Assembly (NCBI RefSeq): GCF_900107125.1
Contig: NZ_FNOU01000017.1
Span: forward strand, 1-64,000
Length of the DNA stretch: 64,000 nucleotides
From: Eubacterium barkeri
Lineage (GTDB): Bacteria > Bacillota > Clostridia > Eubacteriales > Eubacteriaceae
Direction of reading: 5' to 3'
Shown here: piece by piece, positions 52,985 through 60,773 of the stretch
Layout: the number at the start of each line of letters is the position of its first letter
How positions within the stretch are numbered: the first letter of the stretch is position 1
The notes under the pieces: model-generated
What the model was told of the DNA's origin: nothing
The model's input: the letters and a program-made list of their open reading frames with translations, nothing else
Databases searched by the model: none
Program-made: the position numbers and the translations under genes

Positions 52985-54482
52985 CGCTATTCAACTGCCG
53001 ATTCAGACCATCCTCACCAGCGACAGCGGGCTCTTCCACAACATCCAGCCCCTGTTCGGCCCTCAGTCTATTGGTTTCCTCCTGCTTCTCCTCATCAGTT
53101 AAGCTATCACCGTAGAGCTTGGCTACGCACTGTTCAATGGACATCACGCCATAAGTCTTTGCTTTTCCAACCGTCTCTACAGTACTGTCGAAGTCTGGGG
53201 CGGCGTATTCCCCAAAGGTCACCGTTGCATCAACTGTCTGTAGAGCTCGCTTATGCAATGTATCCTCCGCCATTAACGCGGTGCGCACTACCTGTGGGAT
53301 AACCTTCTCCAGTACATCAACAATTTTCCCTCTCGTGTAGGAGGTCGTCTTCTCCTTTTCGCGCTGGGCTTCAGCATTGTCTGTCTTTTTCAGGTCAATC
53401 CCCAAGGTGCTTGGACTAATAATACCTTGGAGGCACATATCTAGATTACTGGCATAGGTTTCGCAATAAGCCTGATAATTGATATCCGGCTGGGTTAAAT
53501 TGATAGCGCCTTTATCATCCTCATGCATCCCACTTTCAATCATAATGAATTTGTTATCGAAGGAATTTGGCTTCATCACCTCGCCGGTATATTCATTCGT
53601 TGGCAGCAAATCCCTTGGGATGTATTTTAAGACCCGACCGTCCCGTACCGCATCTGCCCATTGGCTGAGCGTTTCGTCAAGGACATCAAAATCATCAGAT
53701 TTTGTGTCAAAAATACTCTTCCCGCGGTCATTCCACTTGGGTGATTTAAAAAAGAGGATTGGTACGGCTAACATGAAGTTCCCTTCAAAGGTGACATCTG
53801 CCACCCCCTCTAAGTCCGGAATTATTGACATGGAAACATATTTTCCAGCTTCGTCCACAAGGGAGTTTTTGATATATCCCCGACCAAAAGCTTCAATCAA
53901 TTGATAATCCTTTGACCCAACGGAATAATTCGTCTTAAATTTCACCTCCTGGATTCGTCCCCGCCGAACCGTATATTCGACTTCCTCCCCAGCGTAAAAC
54001 TCAATAATGGGATAGGGGCTTATGGCGGTATCAAAGGTGATTTTAAAAGCACCATCACCACAAACGAGGGTATCTGCGATGGCTTGGCTGAGTATATCAT
54101 CAAATTTATTATCCAACGCAATGTCATCCCATCGCTTCTGCAATTCCTTGGTTTCTGGCAGCTCTATTTTTTCCAAGTCTGCCATAATGATATCTGATAA
54201 ACGGTCGACCATTTGGGATGGCAAACCTGAATGGAATTTACGAACCGTGTTCCCAGCAGATGGAACAGATGCCCAGAACCGGGATTCTGAGACGCTATCA
54301 TCCGCTGTTTTTTTAAAGAACTGTTCCAGTTCAGATGGATCCCCGCGATACCAAATCCGATTTCGCAGAACATTTCCTTCAAAGGTCAGCGGCTCAGTGA
54401 TTACAACTGTTTTACTCCTTGCCGGTTCAATTTTCAAGAGCCGAATGGCCGCATGTGTTAGCATGTTCTTTATCCACCCCAT
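52977..54482 (-). CDS. Phage portal protein (SPP1 gp6-like)
   Basis: 501 residues. The portal dodecamer forms the DNA gate of the capsid. Segments such as LRNRIWYRGDPSELEQFF, FWASVPSAGNTVRKFHSG, PIIEFYAGEEVEYTVR and a C-terminal acidic tail match SPP1-type portals. It lies between the terminase large subunit (3 bp) and the minor head protein (8-bp overlap). Confidence 0.9.
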   Translation of the reverse strand: MGWIKNMLTHAAIRLLKIEPARSKTVVITEPLTFEGNVLRNRIWYRGDPSELEQFFKKTADDSVSESRFWASVPSAGNTVRKFHSGLPSQMVDRLSDIIMADLEKIELPETKELQKRWDDIALDNKFDDILSQAIADTLVCGDGAFKITFDTAISPYPIIEFYAGEEVEYTVRRGRIQEVKFKTNYSVGSKDYQLIEAFGRGYIKNSLVDEAGKYVSMSIIPDLEGVADVTFEGNFMLAVPILFFKSPKWNDRGKSIFDTKSDDFDVLDETLSQWADAVRDGRVLKYIPRDLLPTNEYTGEVMKPNSFDNKFIMIESGMHEDDKGAINLTQPDINYQAYCETYASNLDMCLQGIISPSTLGIDLKKTDNAEAQREKEKTTSYTRGKIVDVLEKVIPQVVRTALMAEDTLHKRALQTVDATVTFGEYAAPDFDSTVETVGKAKTYGVMSIEQCVAKLYGDSLTDEEKQEETNRLRAEQGLDVVEEPAVAGEDGLNRQLNSDG

Positions 54483-54485
54483 TTC

Positions 54486-55844
54486 TTATTTTTCCTCCAC
54501 CCCAATTTTTTTCTTAAACGGTAGCCAGGCGTATTGCCCTGCATTAATGGTATGGTCGTTTCTGTCTTCTGGCTCATACTTATCTTCCTTCCAGGAGTAG
54601 CTTTCCAGTTCACTAATGTGGTTCCTGCAGTGCTCCAAAACCCAATAAAAGCCCTGGGAAATCCATCCGATTTGCAGATGAATTCTGTCAATAATGGTCG
54701 TCTTTTTATAAGCATCAATAAATTGGTAAATGCATCCATAACGACGCTTATATTTCTTCAACTCCATAATGGTAGCCTGATCAGCATTATCGATAAACAC
54801 ATCCCGGGCCAGCCCCCATTCTTTTTGATTTCGCTCTAAAAAAGCGATGAACCGATTGACAATATCAGAGGGGGCTAAAGAGATTTCCAAGTCTTTGTTA
54901 TTATAGACTTCTTCATCCAATACGACGATCTGGCCCTTTTCAGTAATCCCAATAAAAATCATGGCCAAGGCATCGGGACTCTTCTCAGAGTAAGCGGTGT
55001 CCAGCCCTGCAGTGAACCATCTAAAACTGAGTTTTTTGTCTTTGATTTGCTGTTTAACCCAGAACTTCGATTTAACGTGCTTCTGCCGATTAAAATTGCT
55101 GAAAATCAACCCAGTTGCTCGCCCACGAAGACCTTCAATCTTGTTCTTCCAAAGCTTTGTACCCCTGGGAACATTAGTCTTTATCTTCTCTAACTTTTCC
55201 GAAGAAAGTCCTAGATTATGGCTAAAAGAAAAGAACCAGTGGACCCATCCGGGTTTTGGCTCTTCAGTAAGCAATTCTTTGATTTCCATAGGTGTTTCCT
55301 CAGCCCATTCCGCTAAAGGGCGTGAACAATTGATGTACTCTTTATACACTGGCAAGTTCGGATCATCGGGGTTCAGTGTGGCCATGAGGTAGTCGCACCG
55401 CATCGAGGCTTCCCGCACATATTCCATATCAGCGATGTTAATTTCATCAATGTAGAGGCAGCCATACTGGCCACCAAGAGCTTTCTTCCACCTGGCCTTG
55501 TTGTCATATCCTAGTACGTAAATAATCTTATCACCACGACTTGTACGGAAAAGCAGATGGGGCAAGCTGTGCTTGCCTCTTCCCGAGGCATTGTACTCCA
55601 CCAGTACTCCAAAGTCGTCCAAGATCCCGAGGTCTTTGTTGATAATGTTCTTCTCGATGGTGCCCAAGTCCAGGCCAGATAAGATGTGCAGCTTTTTATC
55701 GGACTCAGCCACCTTCAACATGAACTTAAAAATGCCGACGGTGGTTTTTCCCGCCGCAGTGGTGCCTTCGAGAAATTCTACTGGAGCATCACAGCGCAAG
55801 AAGGCTTTATACTTTTTCGAGAGTAGGAGTTGTTCATCCGCCAT
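54486..55844 (-). CDS. terL: Terminase large subunit
   Basis: 452 residues. ATPase Walker A-like FLEGTTAAGKTTVG (about residues 22-36), Walker B CLYIDEINIAD (about 130) and coupling motif; the C-terminal nuclease has AGLDTAYSEKSPDALA and later Asp residues (DNADQ). It packages phage DNA with the small subunit encoded upstream (11-bp overlap). PBSX-type family. Confidence 0.93.
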   Translation of the reverse strand: MADEQLLLSKKYKAFLRCDAPVEFLEGTTAAGKTTVGIFKFMLKVAESDKKLHILSGLDLGTIEKNIINKDLGILDDFGVLVEYNASGRGKHSLPHLLFRTSRGDKIIYVLGYDNKARWKKALGGQYGCLYIDEINIADMEYVREASMRCDYLMATLNPDDPNLPVYKEYINCSRPLAEWAEETPMEIKELLTEEPKPGWVHWFFSFSHNLGLSSEKLEKIKTNVPRGTKLWKNKIEGLRGRATGLIFSNFNRQKHVKSKFWVKQQIKDKKLSFRWFTAGLDTAYSEKSPDALAMIFIGITEKGQIVVLDEEVYNNKDLEISLAPSDIVNRFIAFLERNQKEWGLARDVFIDNADQATIMELKKYKRRYGCIYQFIDAYKKTTIIDRIHLQIGWISQGFYWVLEHCRNHISELESYSWKEDKYEPEDRNDHTINAGQYAWLPFKKKIGVEEK

Positions 55845-56310
55845 CGGGTGCCCTCCTCATCTGCTCAATGAGGTTGTCTAGTTTGGAGGTTTGGGTATCG
55901 AGGGAGCCGGATACGTCCACCCTGTCGGTAAATAAGCTCCACCGCTTCCCAAGGAGCTCCGCCGCCTTCAGCCGTTCTTTCTCATCGGGCGCCTTTTCCA
56001 TTCTGGATGCAGACGAACAACCGTCACCGATGCCTTCCACCACAACAATTTCAGATCTACTCTCACCCCGCATGACGGAGGTGAGATACTCCATCACCTC
56101 CTGAGCCTCGGCCGTCTTGGCTGTTCGGATTTCTTCCAGGCGGCGGTCAATATAGGCTTTAACCTTAGCATTTCTTAGCATCTTTGATGCATTCACCGCC
56201 GCTGTCATATCCTTCTTAACGTTCGGATACGCAGCCTTGTAGGCACGGGTACCGTTCAGATCCACCAGGTATTCATCACAAAACCGCTTCTGCTTTTCCG
56301 TCATGCCCAC
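55834..56310 (-). CDS. terS: Terminase small subunit
   Basis: 158 residues with GTG start at 56310, chosen because GGAGG lies 7 nt upstream. The N-terminal helix-turn-helix (TEKQKRFCDEYLVDLNGTRA) and NASKMLRNAKVKAYIDRRL are typical of Terminase_2 (XtmA-like) proteins. It recognises the pac or cos site and recruits TerL. A terminator for the hicAB transcript lies just upstream. Confidence 0.9.
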   Translation of the reverse strand: MGMTEKQKRFCDEYLVDLNGTRAYKAAYPNVKKDMTAAVNASKMLRNAKVKAYIDRRLEEIRTAKTAEAQEVMEYLTSVMRGESRSEIVVVEGIGDGCSSASRMEKAPDEKERLKAAELLGKRWSLFTDRVDVSGSLDTQTSKLDNLIEQMRRAPDGG

Positions 56311-56333
56311 AAGACCACCTCCTTTCGGACATT

Positions 56334-56359
56334 AAAAAAGCGCCGGGTTGGCGGCGCTT
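56334..56359 (-). terminator. Terminator after hicB
   Basis: Minus strand: AGCGCCG (56352-56358) pairs with CGGCGCT (56339-56345), followed by six T. It isolates hicAB from the terminase gene. Confidence 0.85.
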
Positions 56360-56371
56360 GAATTAAATCTG

Positions 56372-56782
56372 TTATTGTGCAATTCCTAGATAATCGATGA
56401 GGGCATCCTGTAACACCTGAGAAAAATTGACATTTCTCTCCTGTGCCCGAGTTGCCAACCATGCCGGGATTGTAAGATTTTTCTTCACTGTTTTTTTACC
56501 ATGTTTTCTGGCATAATCCGCAATATCCAATACAAGATACTGTTTAAATCCACCATCTTCATCAACGGCGACATCTTGGAGATTACTTGCCTCCGGAACA
56601 TCATTGCCTTCCTCGAGTTCTCCCAATATCCAGCCACTAGCTGCATCCTGTGCCATCTCAATAGCTTCTGGTAAAGACTCACCCTCTGATAAGCATCCCG
56701 GAAGATCCGGGACTTCGACAGTAAAGCCCTTACCTCCTTCCCATGGGTAAAAAACAGCGGGATACACTGATTTATTAGCCAT
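56372..56782 (-). CDS. hicB: HicB antitoxin
   Basis: 136 residues. The N-terminal partially degraded RNase H fold (YPAVFYPWEGGKGFTVEVPD, then LPGCLSEGESLPEA) neutralises HicA. The C-terminal ribbon-helix-helix (KKNLTIPAWLATRAQERN, then VNFSQVLQDALIDYL) binds DNA for autoregulation. AAGGAGG precedes the ATG. It is second in the hicA-hicB operon, 62 bp after hicA. Confidence 0.92.
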   Translation of the reverse strand: MANKSVYPAVFYPWEGGKGFTVEVPDLPGCLSEGESLPEAIEMAQDAASGWILGELEEGNDVPEASNLQDVAVDEDGGFKQYLVLDIADYARKHGKKTVKKNLTIPAWLATRAQERNVNFSQVLQDALIDYLGIAQ

Positions 56783-56844
56783 TATGATTCCTCCTTGTTT
56801 TGTTTTTATGGAATGACATACTTGAATAAGAGTTGCAGTTGGGG

Positions 56845-57030
56845 CTATTTAAGCCCCGCCTGCTTTTTAATACTCTTCAGCGTACGAGGATCGATATCAT
56901 CGTGCTTTGGTATTGGAACGGTTACTTTTCCGGGTTTTATTGGATGCTTATAATGATGGTGGGAACCTTTTGTTGCGCAATGTACCCAGCCATCCGCTTC
57001 CAACATTTTTATCGCCTCTTTAAACTTCAA
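56845..57030 (-). CDS. hicA: HicA mRNA interferase toxin
   Basis: 61 residues with a TTG start at 57030 behind AAAGGAG. dsRBD-like fold with catalytic His24 in KGSHHHYKHP and C-terminal KHDDIDPRTLKSIKKQ. It cleaves mRNA and is held inactive by HicB. A consensus promoter and palindromic operators lie directly upstream. It probably stabilises the prophage or blocks competing phages (inference). Confidence 0.92.
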   Translation of the reverse strand: MKFKEAIKMLEADGWVHCATKGSHHHYKHPIKPGKVTVPIPKHDDIDPRTLKSIKKQAGLK

Positions 57031-57060
57031 GCTGTCACTCCTTTCTTAATTTGTATCTAT

Positions 57061-57112
57061 ATTATACGCCTTATGCGTATACATGTCAAATGTTTTATGC
57101 GTGTTATACGCA
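57061..57112 (-). promoter_or_regulatory. hicAB promoter with palindromic operators
   Basis: Minus strand: TTGACA (57084-57089), 17-bp spacer, TATAAT (57061-57066). The perfect inverted repeat TATACGC-N5-GCGTATA (57063-57081) covers the -10 and spacer. A second, TGCGT-N5-ACGCA (57098-57112), lies upstream of the -35. Both are suited to repression by the HicB ribbon-helix-helix domain. Confidence 0.8.
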
Positions 57113-57189
57113 CTATTTAAGAAAGGACGCCCTGTTGCCGCAGAACGCCCGAATGCCAAGAGGTTCAACTTACATATTTCTCATGTTAT

Positions 57190-57224
57190 ATAATATCATG
57201 AAAGCTCGGGACAAAAGGGACAAC
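57190..57224 (-). promoter_or_regulatory. Possible late promoter with repeated TTGTCCC
   Basis: In the gap just downstream of the regulator gene, the minus strand carries TTGTCCC twice (within 57208-57224) followed about 16 bp on by an AT-rich TATATA/TATTAT stretch. It lies between the late regulator and the toxin-antitoxin/terminase block, where activator-dependent late promoters usually sit. Confidence 0.35.
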
Positions 57225-57225
57225 T

Positions 57226-57624
57226 TTAATTCTTATCAAGAAATCTGTAACATGCCTTCTTCACTCCATCCGCAGTATTCCCCCCACCAATATTCGCAGC
57301 CACTTGATTCCAGGTAAAACCATTCACATACCGATAAATGAGAATCTGCCGGATCAGGCTATCTCCAACACCCTCAATATACCGATTCAAGCGATTCAGT
57401 TCATACCAGCACTTCTGGATACTCAGTTCGATTAAAGCTTTTAAATCAGCCATTTCAGCCGCACAATTCCCGACCTTATCACTGCTCCCGGTTCCGTGCG
57501 GCATCCCTGTAATTTCTCCCGTCGTGTCATTCGTTGATAAATCCTCGAGTTCCTTCAGCCTTTTTTTATACTGCTCGATTTCCCGGTTAAGCCAATAAAG
57601 CTGGGATAACTCTTTTTTTGTCAT
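57226..57624 (-). CDS. ArpU/DUF1492-like late transcription regulator
   Basis: About 132 residues from ATG 57624 (GGAGG 5 nt upstream). Helical N-terminus (LNREIEQYKKRLKELEDL) and a C-terminal sigma-70 region 4-like helix-turn-helix (LIRQILIYRYVNGFTWNQVA). Proteins of this type occur immediately before terminase modules in Firmicute phages and activate late genes. The ATG overlaps the stop of the preceding ORF (ATGA). Confidence 0.82.
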   Translation of the reverse strand: MTKKELSQLYWLNREIEQYKKRLKELEDLSTNDTTGEITGMPHGTGSSDKVGNCAAEMADLKALIELSIQKCWYELNRLNRYIEGVGDSLIRQILIYRYVNGFTWNQVAANIGGGNTADGVKKACYRFLDKN

Positions 57625-57815
57625 TGACACCTCCATGATGTACACGCCTCATTGTCGCCCAACACTTCAAACCCATCCGCTATCCGGTTGCTATACGGGA
57701 TCCGTATGCACCGTCCACCCACATGATAGCCGCACGTCCCACAGCACTTAACCGGCCGTATGATCCCCTCGGCCAGCTTGTAAGCTTCCAAGTCGTCAAT
57801 CTTGATAACGTCCAT
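57621..57815 (-). CDS. Small Cys-rich phage protein (putative Zn-binding)
   Basis: About 64 residues from ATG 57815 (an upstream in-frame start exists at 57839). Cysteines in VKCCGTCGYHVGGRCIRIPY and a late C (ACTSWRC) suggest zinc binding. Common in early regions of clostridial phages, role unknown. It overlaps the membrane ORF upstream and the late regulator downstream. Confidence 0.6.
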   Translation of the reverse strand: MDVIKIDDLEAYKLAEGIIRPVKCCGTCGYHVGGRCIRIPYSNRIADGFEVLGDNEACTSWRCQ

Positions 57816-57987
57816 ACGCCACCCACAGTATCGCAGCACTCACCAAGGCAATACCTATCATCACCCAGATCATGGGCCACCCCACAAACACCAAGGCAAG
57901 CATCAAGCCCGTGCCAACCCCCACACCGATGACGGCCAGCAGGCAACCGACGACCAGGCAAAGCAGGACGGTATTAATCTTGCTCAT
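57796..57987 (-). CDS. Small two-helix membrane phage protein
   Basis: 63 residues, two hydrophobic segments (VLLCLVVGCLLAVIGVGVG and MLALVFVGWPMIWVMIGIAL), short polar ends. GGAGGG lies 5-6 nt before the ATG. No homology recognised; the location among small early ORFs suggests an accessory role. Confidence 0.6.
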   Translation of the reverse strand: MSKINTVLLCLVVGCLLAVIGVGVGTGLMLALVFVGWPMIWVMIGIALVSAAILWVAYGRYQD

Positions 57988-58189
57988 ATTCGCCCTCCAT
58001 CACAAAGTCTGCCGCCACCAAATCCAACTCAGCAGCGATACACCCATTGTCCGACAGACGATAAATGGCCTTTAGGTCCCGGCCCGCTTTCGCCCTAGCT
58101 TTTTCGACCCCGGCTATCACGGCTTCTAAATTGCTGGCAGCCTCAATGGTACAGTGGCCGCCATTGTCATATACAATTCGGTATTTCAT
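57974..58189 (-). CDS. Small phage protein of unknown function (71 aa)
   Basis: ATG at 58189 with AGGAGG 4 nt upstream. Begins MKYRIVYDNGGHCTIEA, helical middle AVIAGVEKARAKAGRDL, then an acidic tail ending EGEYEQD. The frame stays open upstream to 58291, where another ATG is coupled to a stop by ATGA; that longer reading (105 aa) competes with a small ORF in another frame. The shorter start is preferred. Confidence 0.55.
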   Translation of the reverse strand: MKYRIVYDNGGHCTIEAASNLEAVIAGVEKARAKAGRDLKAIYRLSDNGCIAAELDLVAADFVMEGEYEQD

Positions 58190-58197
58190 ACGTCCTC

Positions 58198-58254
58198 CTA
58201 CACCTCGATAAATTTCAGATAATACCTTTCTTCTTCCGACATACCCATTTCCAT
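58198..58254 (-). CDS. Possible 18-residue phage micro-ORF
   Basis: ATG at 58254 after GAAGG (8 nt), reading MEMGMSEEERYYLKFIEV and then TAG, whose TAG overlaps the ribosome site of the next gene. The amino-acid pattern is more protein-like than that of the overlapping open frame. A TTG at 58281 would give 27 residues. Weak evidence. Confidence 0.3.
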   Translation of the reverse strand: MEMGMSEEERYYLKFIEV

Positions 58255-58287
58255 AAGATATACCTTCCATGTGTCGCCCAACGATTA

Positions 58288-58482
58288 TCATTGATCTACC
58301 TCCAATCTCATAACAAATCCATTGCCGTCCCACTCTAGCGTCCATGGCCACGGCACCACATACACCGTTGTCCTGGTCTCCACCGTCGGCCGATCACCGG
58401 AATAGCCCCATACAGCAGCCACCACGAAGACCAATAGCAGCATAGCGATGATTAGGATTAGGCGCTTCACTCTCTCATCCAT
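58288..58482 (-). CDS. Small single-pass membrane phage protein
   Basis: About 64 residues. Short basic N-terminus, one helix (LILIIAMLLLVFVVAAVWGY) and an outside tail (ETRTTVYVVPWPWTLEWDG). The ATG at 58482 overlaps the upstream stop (TGATG). Function unknown. Confidence 0.55.
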   Translation of the reverse strand: MDERVKRLILIIAMLLLVFVVAAVWGYSGDRPTVETRTTVYVVPWPWTLEWDGNGFVMRLEVDQ

Positions 58483-58793
58483 CACCGATTTCCGATCCTT
58501 TTGGGTTTTGCACTTCTAAATAATTCGCCATAACCTGTGCTGTTTTCATCCAGATAATCCTGGATATCTGCTAATTTCTGGTTTGACTGATTACAATCAC
58601 CCTTTATAATTTCAAACAGTTTTCGGATGTCTGCTTTTCGATGCTTCTTTCGTCTGACGATTTTCTCGCCTCCATTCTCCGTATATTCGACCATTGCACC
58701 CTCATCAACACAAAGCTGATGCAGATTCAACCTAAGTATTCCAGCAGCCCCATACCCATTGTAAAAAGAGCCATATTCAACTTTAACCCACAT
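58482..58793 (-). CDS. Phage protein of unknown function (103 aa)
   Basis: 103 residues, basic middle (GGEKIVRRKKHRKADIRKLF) and a helical C-terminus (QSNQKLADIQDYLDENSTGY). GGAGG lies 11 nt and GGTGAAAC 8 nt before the ATG, which overlaps the end of the helicase gene. No family recognised. Confidence 0.6.
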   Translation of the reverse strand: MWVKVEYGSFYNGYGAAGILRLNLHQLCVDEGAMVEYTENGGEKIVRRKKHRKADIRKLFEIIKGDCNQSNQKLADIQDYLDENSTGYGELFRSAKPKRIGNR

Positions 58794-60162
58794 TTTGTTT
58801 CACCTCCTTAATCCGGGCTTTCAATGCGTCCAACAAAGCATCCTGGGCCCGGCACTTGTGGTTTAAGGCATCCATCACCTGCTCATCCATACCGCCCTGA
58901 GTAATCAGGTGGTGGATAATAACCGTTTCCTCCTGTCCCTGTCGATGGAGTCGGGCATTGGCCTGCTGGTAAAGCTCCAAAGACCAGGTCAGGCCAAACC
59001 ACACGACGATGTGCCCGCCGGCCTGTAGGTTCAGTCCATAGGCCGCACTGGCTGGGTGGGCCAGCAGGATATCTAGCTTCCCGGTGTTCCAGGCTTCGAT
59101 ATCCGCCGGGGTCTTCAGCTCCCCAATCCGTAGCTTCTGCTTGGCCAAAGCCTTTTTAATACGCTGCAGATCATGTCGGAAACTGTAAAATACCAGTAGG
59201 CTTTTACCAGATGCTGCTTCCACAAGCTCTCGAAGGGCGTCTATCTTGCAGTCATGGATTTCATAATCCTGACCATCCTCATCGTAGATAGCACCATTGC
59301 ACAGCTGCAAAAGCTTATTACTAAGCACTGCTGCCGTGCTGGCATCAATGGTGGTTTCATCCACCGACAGCAGCATGGTCCGCTCCATTTCCAGGTATCG
59401 TTCCCGCGCTTGCTTATCCAGATAAACCGGTATGGTGTTGTCCATCCGCTCAGGTAGGGACAAATAATCCTTGGCTGACAAACTGATACAGATATCCGAT
59501 ATCGCCGCTTTGATGTTGTCCTCACTGCCATCCCCCAGCTTCCAGCTGTAAATCCGGTCAGCCCCGCGCTGATCCGGCTGGAAGTAGGTATCCCGATAAT
59601 ACCCCAGGGTCTTTCCCAAGCGCTGACCCTGGTCCAGCAGATACACCTGGGCCCAAAGGTCCAACATCCCATTGGGGGCCGGTGTCCCGGTCAGCCCATA
59701 GAGCCTCTGGATATGGGGCAGCACCAAGCGCAGCTTCTTGAAGCGTTTGGACTGGCTGTTCTTAAAGCTGGACAGCTCATCGATAACCACGCAGTCAAAG
59801 GGCCAGGCATTTTTGTAATACTCCACCAGCCACTGGACATTCTCCCGGTTGATTACCCAGATGTCCCCCGGCGTATTTATCGCCCGGATGCGCTTCTGCT
59901 TGCTACCCAGCACCGGGATAATCCGCAGCATCTTCAGGTGGTCCCACTTCTCGGCTTCTCTCGTCCAGGTATCTTCGGCCACACGCTTTGGGGCGATAAC
60001 CAGGGTCCGCCGAATAGCGAAGCGGTTGTATCGCAGGTCATTGATGGCCGATAGGGTGATCACCGTCTTACCCAGGCCCATATCCAGAAACAGTCCCAGA
60101 TGGGTTTCCCCCAGCATCCGGCTGATGCAATACCGCTGATAGTCATGGGGCTTAAAGATCAC
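58783..60162 (-). CDS. SNF2/SWI2-family phage DEAD-box helicase
   Basis: 459 residues. Walker A in FLDMGLGKTVITLSAI (about 27-42), motif II VVIDELSSFKN, motif III GLTGTPAPNG, then C-terminal helicase motifs SLLVFYSFRHDLQRIKK and NARLHRQGQEETV. SNF2-type helicases paired with a VRR-NUC nuclease are frequent in phage replication cassettes of Firmicutes. It starts inside the stop of the nuclease gene (ATGA overlap). Confidence 0.92.
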   Translation of the reverse strand: MIFKPHDYQRYCISRMLGETHLGLFLDMGLGKTVITLSAINDLRYNRFAIRRTLVIAPKRVAEDTWTREAEKWDHLKMLRIIPVLGSKQKRIRAINTPGDIWVINRENVQWLVEYYKNAWPFDCVVIDELSSFKNSQSKRFKKLRLVLPHIQRLYGLTGTPAPNGMLDLWAQVYLLDQGQRLGKTLGYYRDTYFQPDQRGADRIYSWKLGDGSEDNIKAAISDICISLSAKDYLSLPERMDNTIPVYLDKQARERYLEMERTMLLSVDETTIDASTAAVLSNKLLQLCNGAIYDEDGQDYEIHDCKIDALRELVEAASGKSLLVFYSFRHDLQRIKKALAKQKLRIGELKTPADIEAWNTGKLDILLAHPASAAYGLNLQAGGHIVVWFGLTWSLELYQQANARLHRQGQEETVIIHHLITQGGMDEQVMDALNHKCRAQDALLDALKARIKEVKQNVG

Positions 60163-60476
60163 AAGCGCTGCTCCTTCCAGCGTGCGCCAGGGCGGCCCCC
60201 TTTTGCAATATCAGCCAGTACCTCTTTGATATCCACCTCCCGGTCAAGCAGATAAACCCGACATCCCAGTTTTAACAAGCGGTTCAGCTGCAGCACTTGG
60301 TTACGTGTGGGCTTTTTTCCCGCCTGCTTTAACTCCACGAATCCCACCTTCCCTTTCGGCAGGATAACTATCCGGTCCGGCACTCCGGTGTTTCCCGGGG
60401 AGGTCCATTTAAAACAGCGGCCACCCTGGCGTCGGGTTTCCTCCCGCAGCAGCCCTTCCAATTCTTTTTCCAGCAT
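60159..60476 (-). CDS. VRR-NUC domain nuclease
   Basis: About 105 residues from ATG 60476 (AAAGGAG 9 nt upstream). The VRR-NUC core is visible: GCRVYLLDREV at the end, the acidic IVILPKGKVGFVELKQAGKKP (catalytic D/E-x-K type, Asp before IVIL and ELK) and KLGCR. Probable structure-specific DNA nuclease in replication or recombination, coupled to the SNF2 helicase. Confidence 0.88.
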   Translation of the reverse strand: MLEKELEGLLREETRRQGGRCFKWTSPGNTGVPDRIVILPKGKVGFVELKQAGKKPTRNQVLQLNRLLKLGCRVYLLDREVDIKEVLADIAKGGRPGARWKEQRL

Positions 60477-60584
60477 TGTTTTTTGCTCCTTTCTTTCTGC
60501 GTGTCTACACGCGCGTGTATGTAAGCGTCTGGGCATAGGATACGCGCGCCCTTTTTTATACTTATATATTTATATATAGATAAG

Positions 60585-60773
60585 TGTTTACAGTGTATGC
60601 GGGCCATTGAAAGCCCATATCCAGGCGCTTTCAGCGTAAACATGGCCCGTTTACAAGTCTTAGGATAAGTGTTTATTCCGTTTACGCTGTTTACAGTGTT
60701 TACAGGGTTAAATCCTCCCAAAGTGTTTACAAATCGGGGATCTGTTTACATTTTTAGGGGGCAAGTGTTTACA
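60585..60773. repeat. Cluster of six TGTTTACA repeats (possible origin or operator)
   Basis: In the only long non-coding gap of the phage early region (60537-60768), the octamer TGTTTACA occurs exactly six times, at 60585, 60688, 60697, 60724, 60743 and 60766. There are additional variants (GTTTACG at 60680, GTGTTTATT at 60669) and an inverted pair GTAAAC-N7-GTTTAC (60636-60654). Most copies are in GTGTTTACA context and in the same orientation, and the last overlaps the stop codon of the primase-helicase gene. An adjacent AT-rich stretch lies at 60549-60580. Confidence 0.8.

Noticed and set aside
60585..60773. CRISPR array
   Set aside because: Repeats are only 8-9 bp and unevenly spaced (9-103 bp), with no spacers of constant length and no cas genes.
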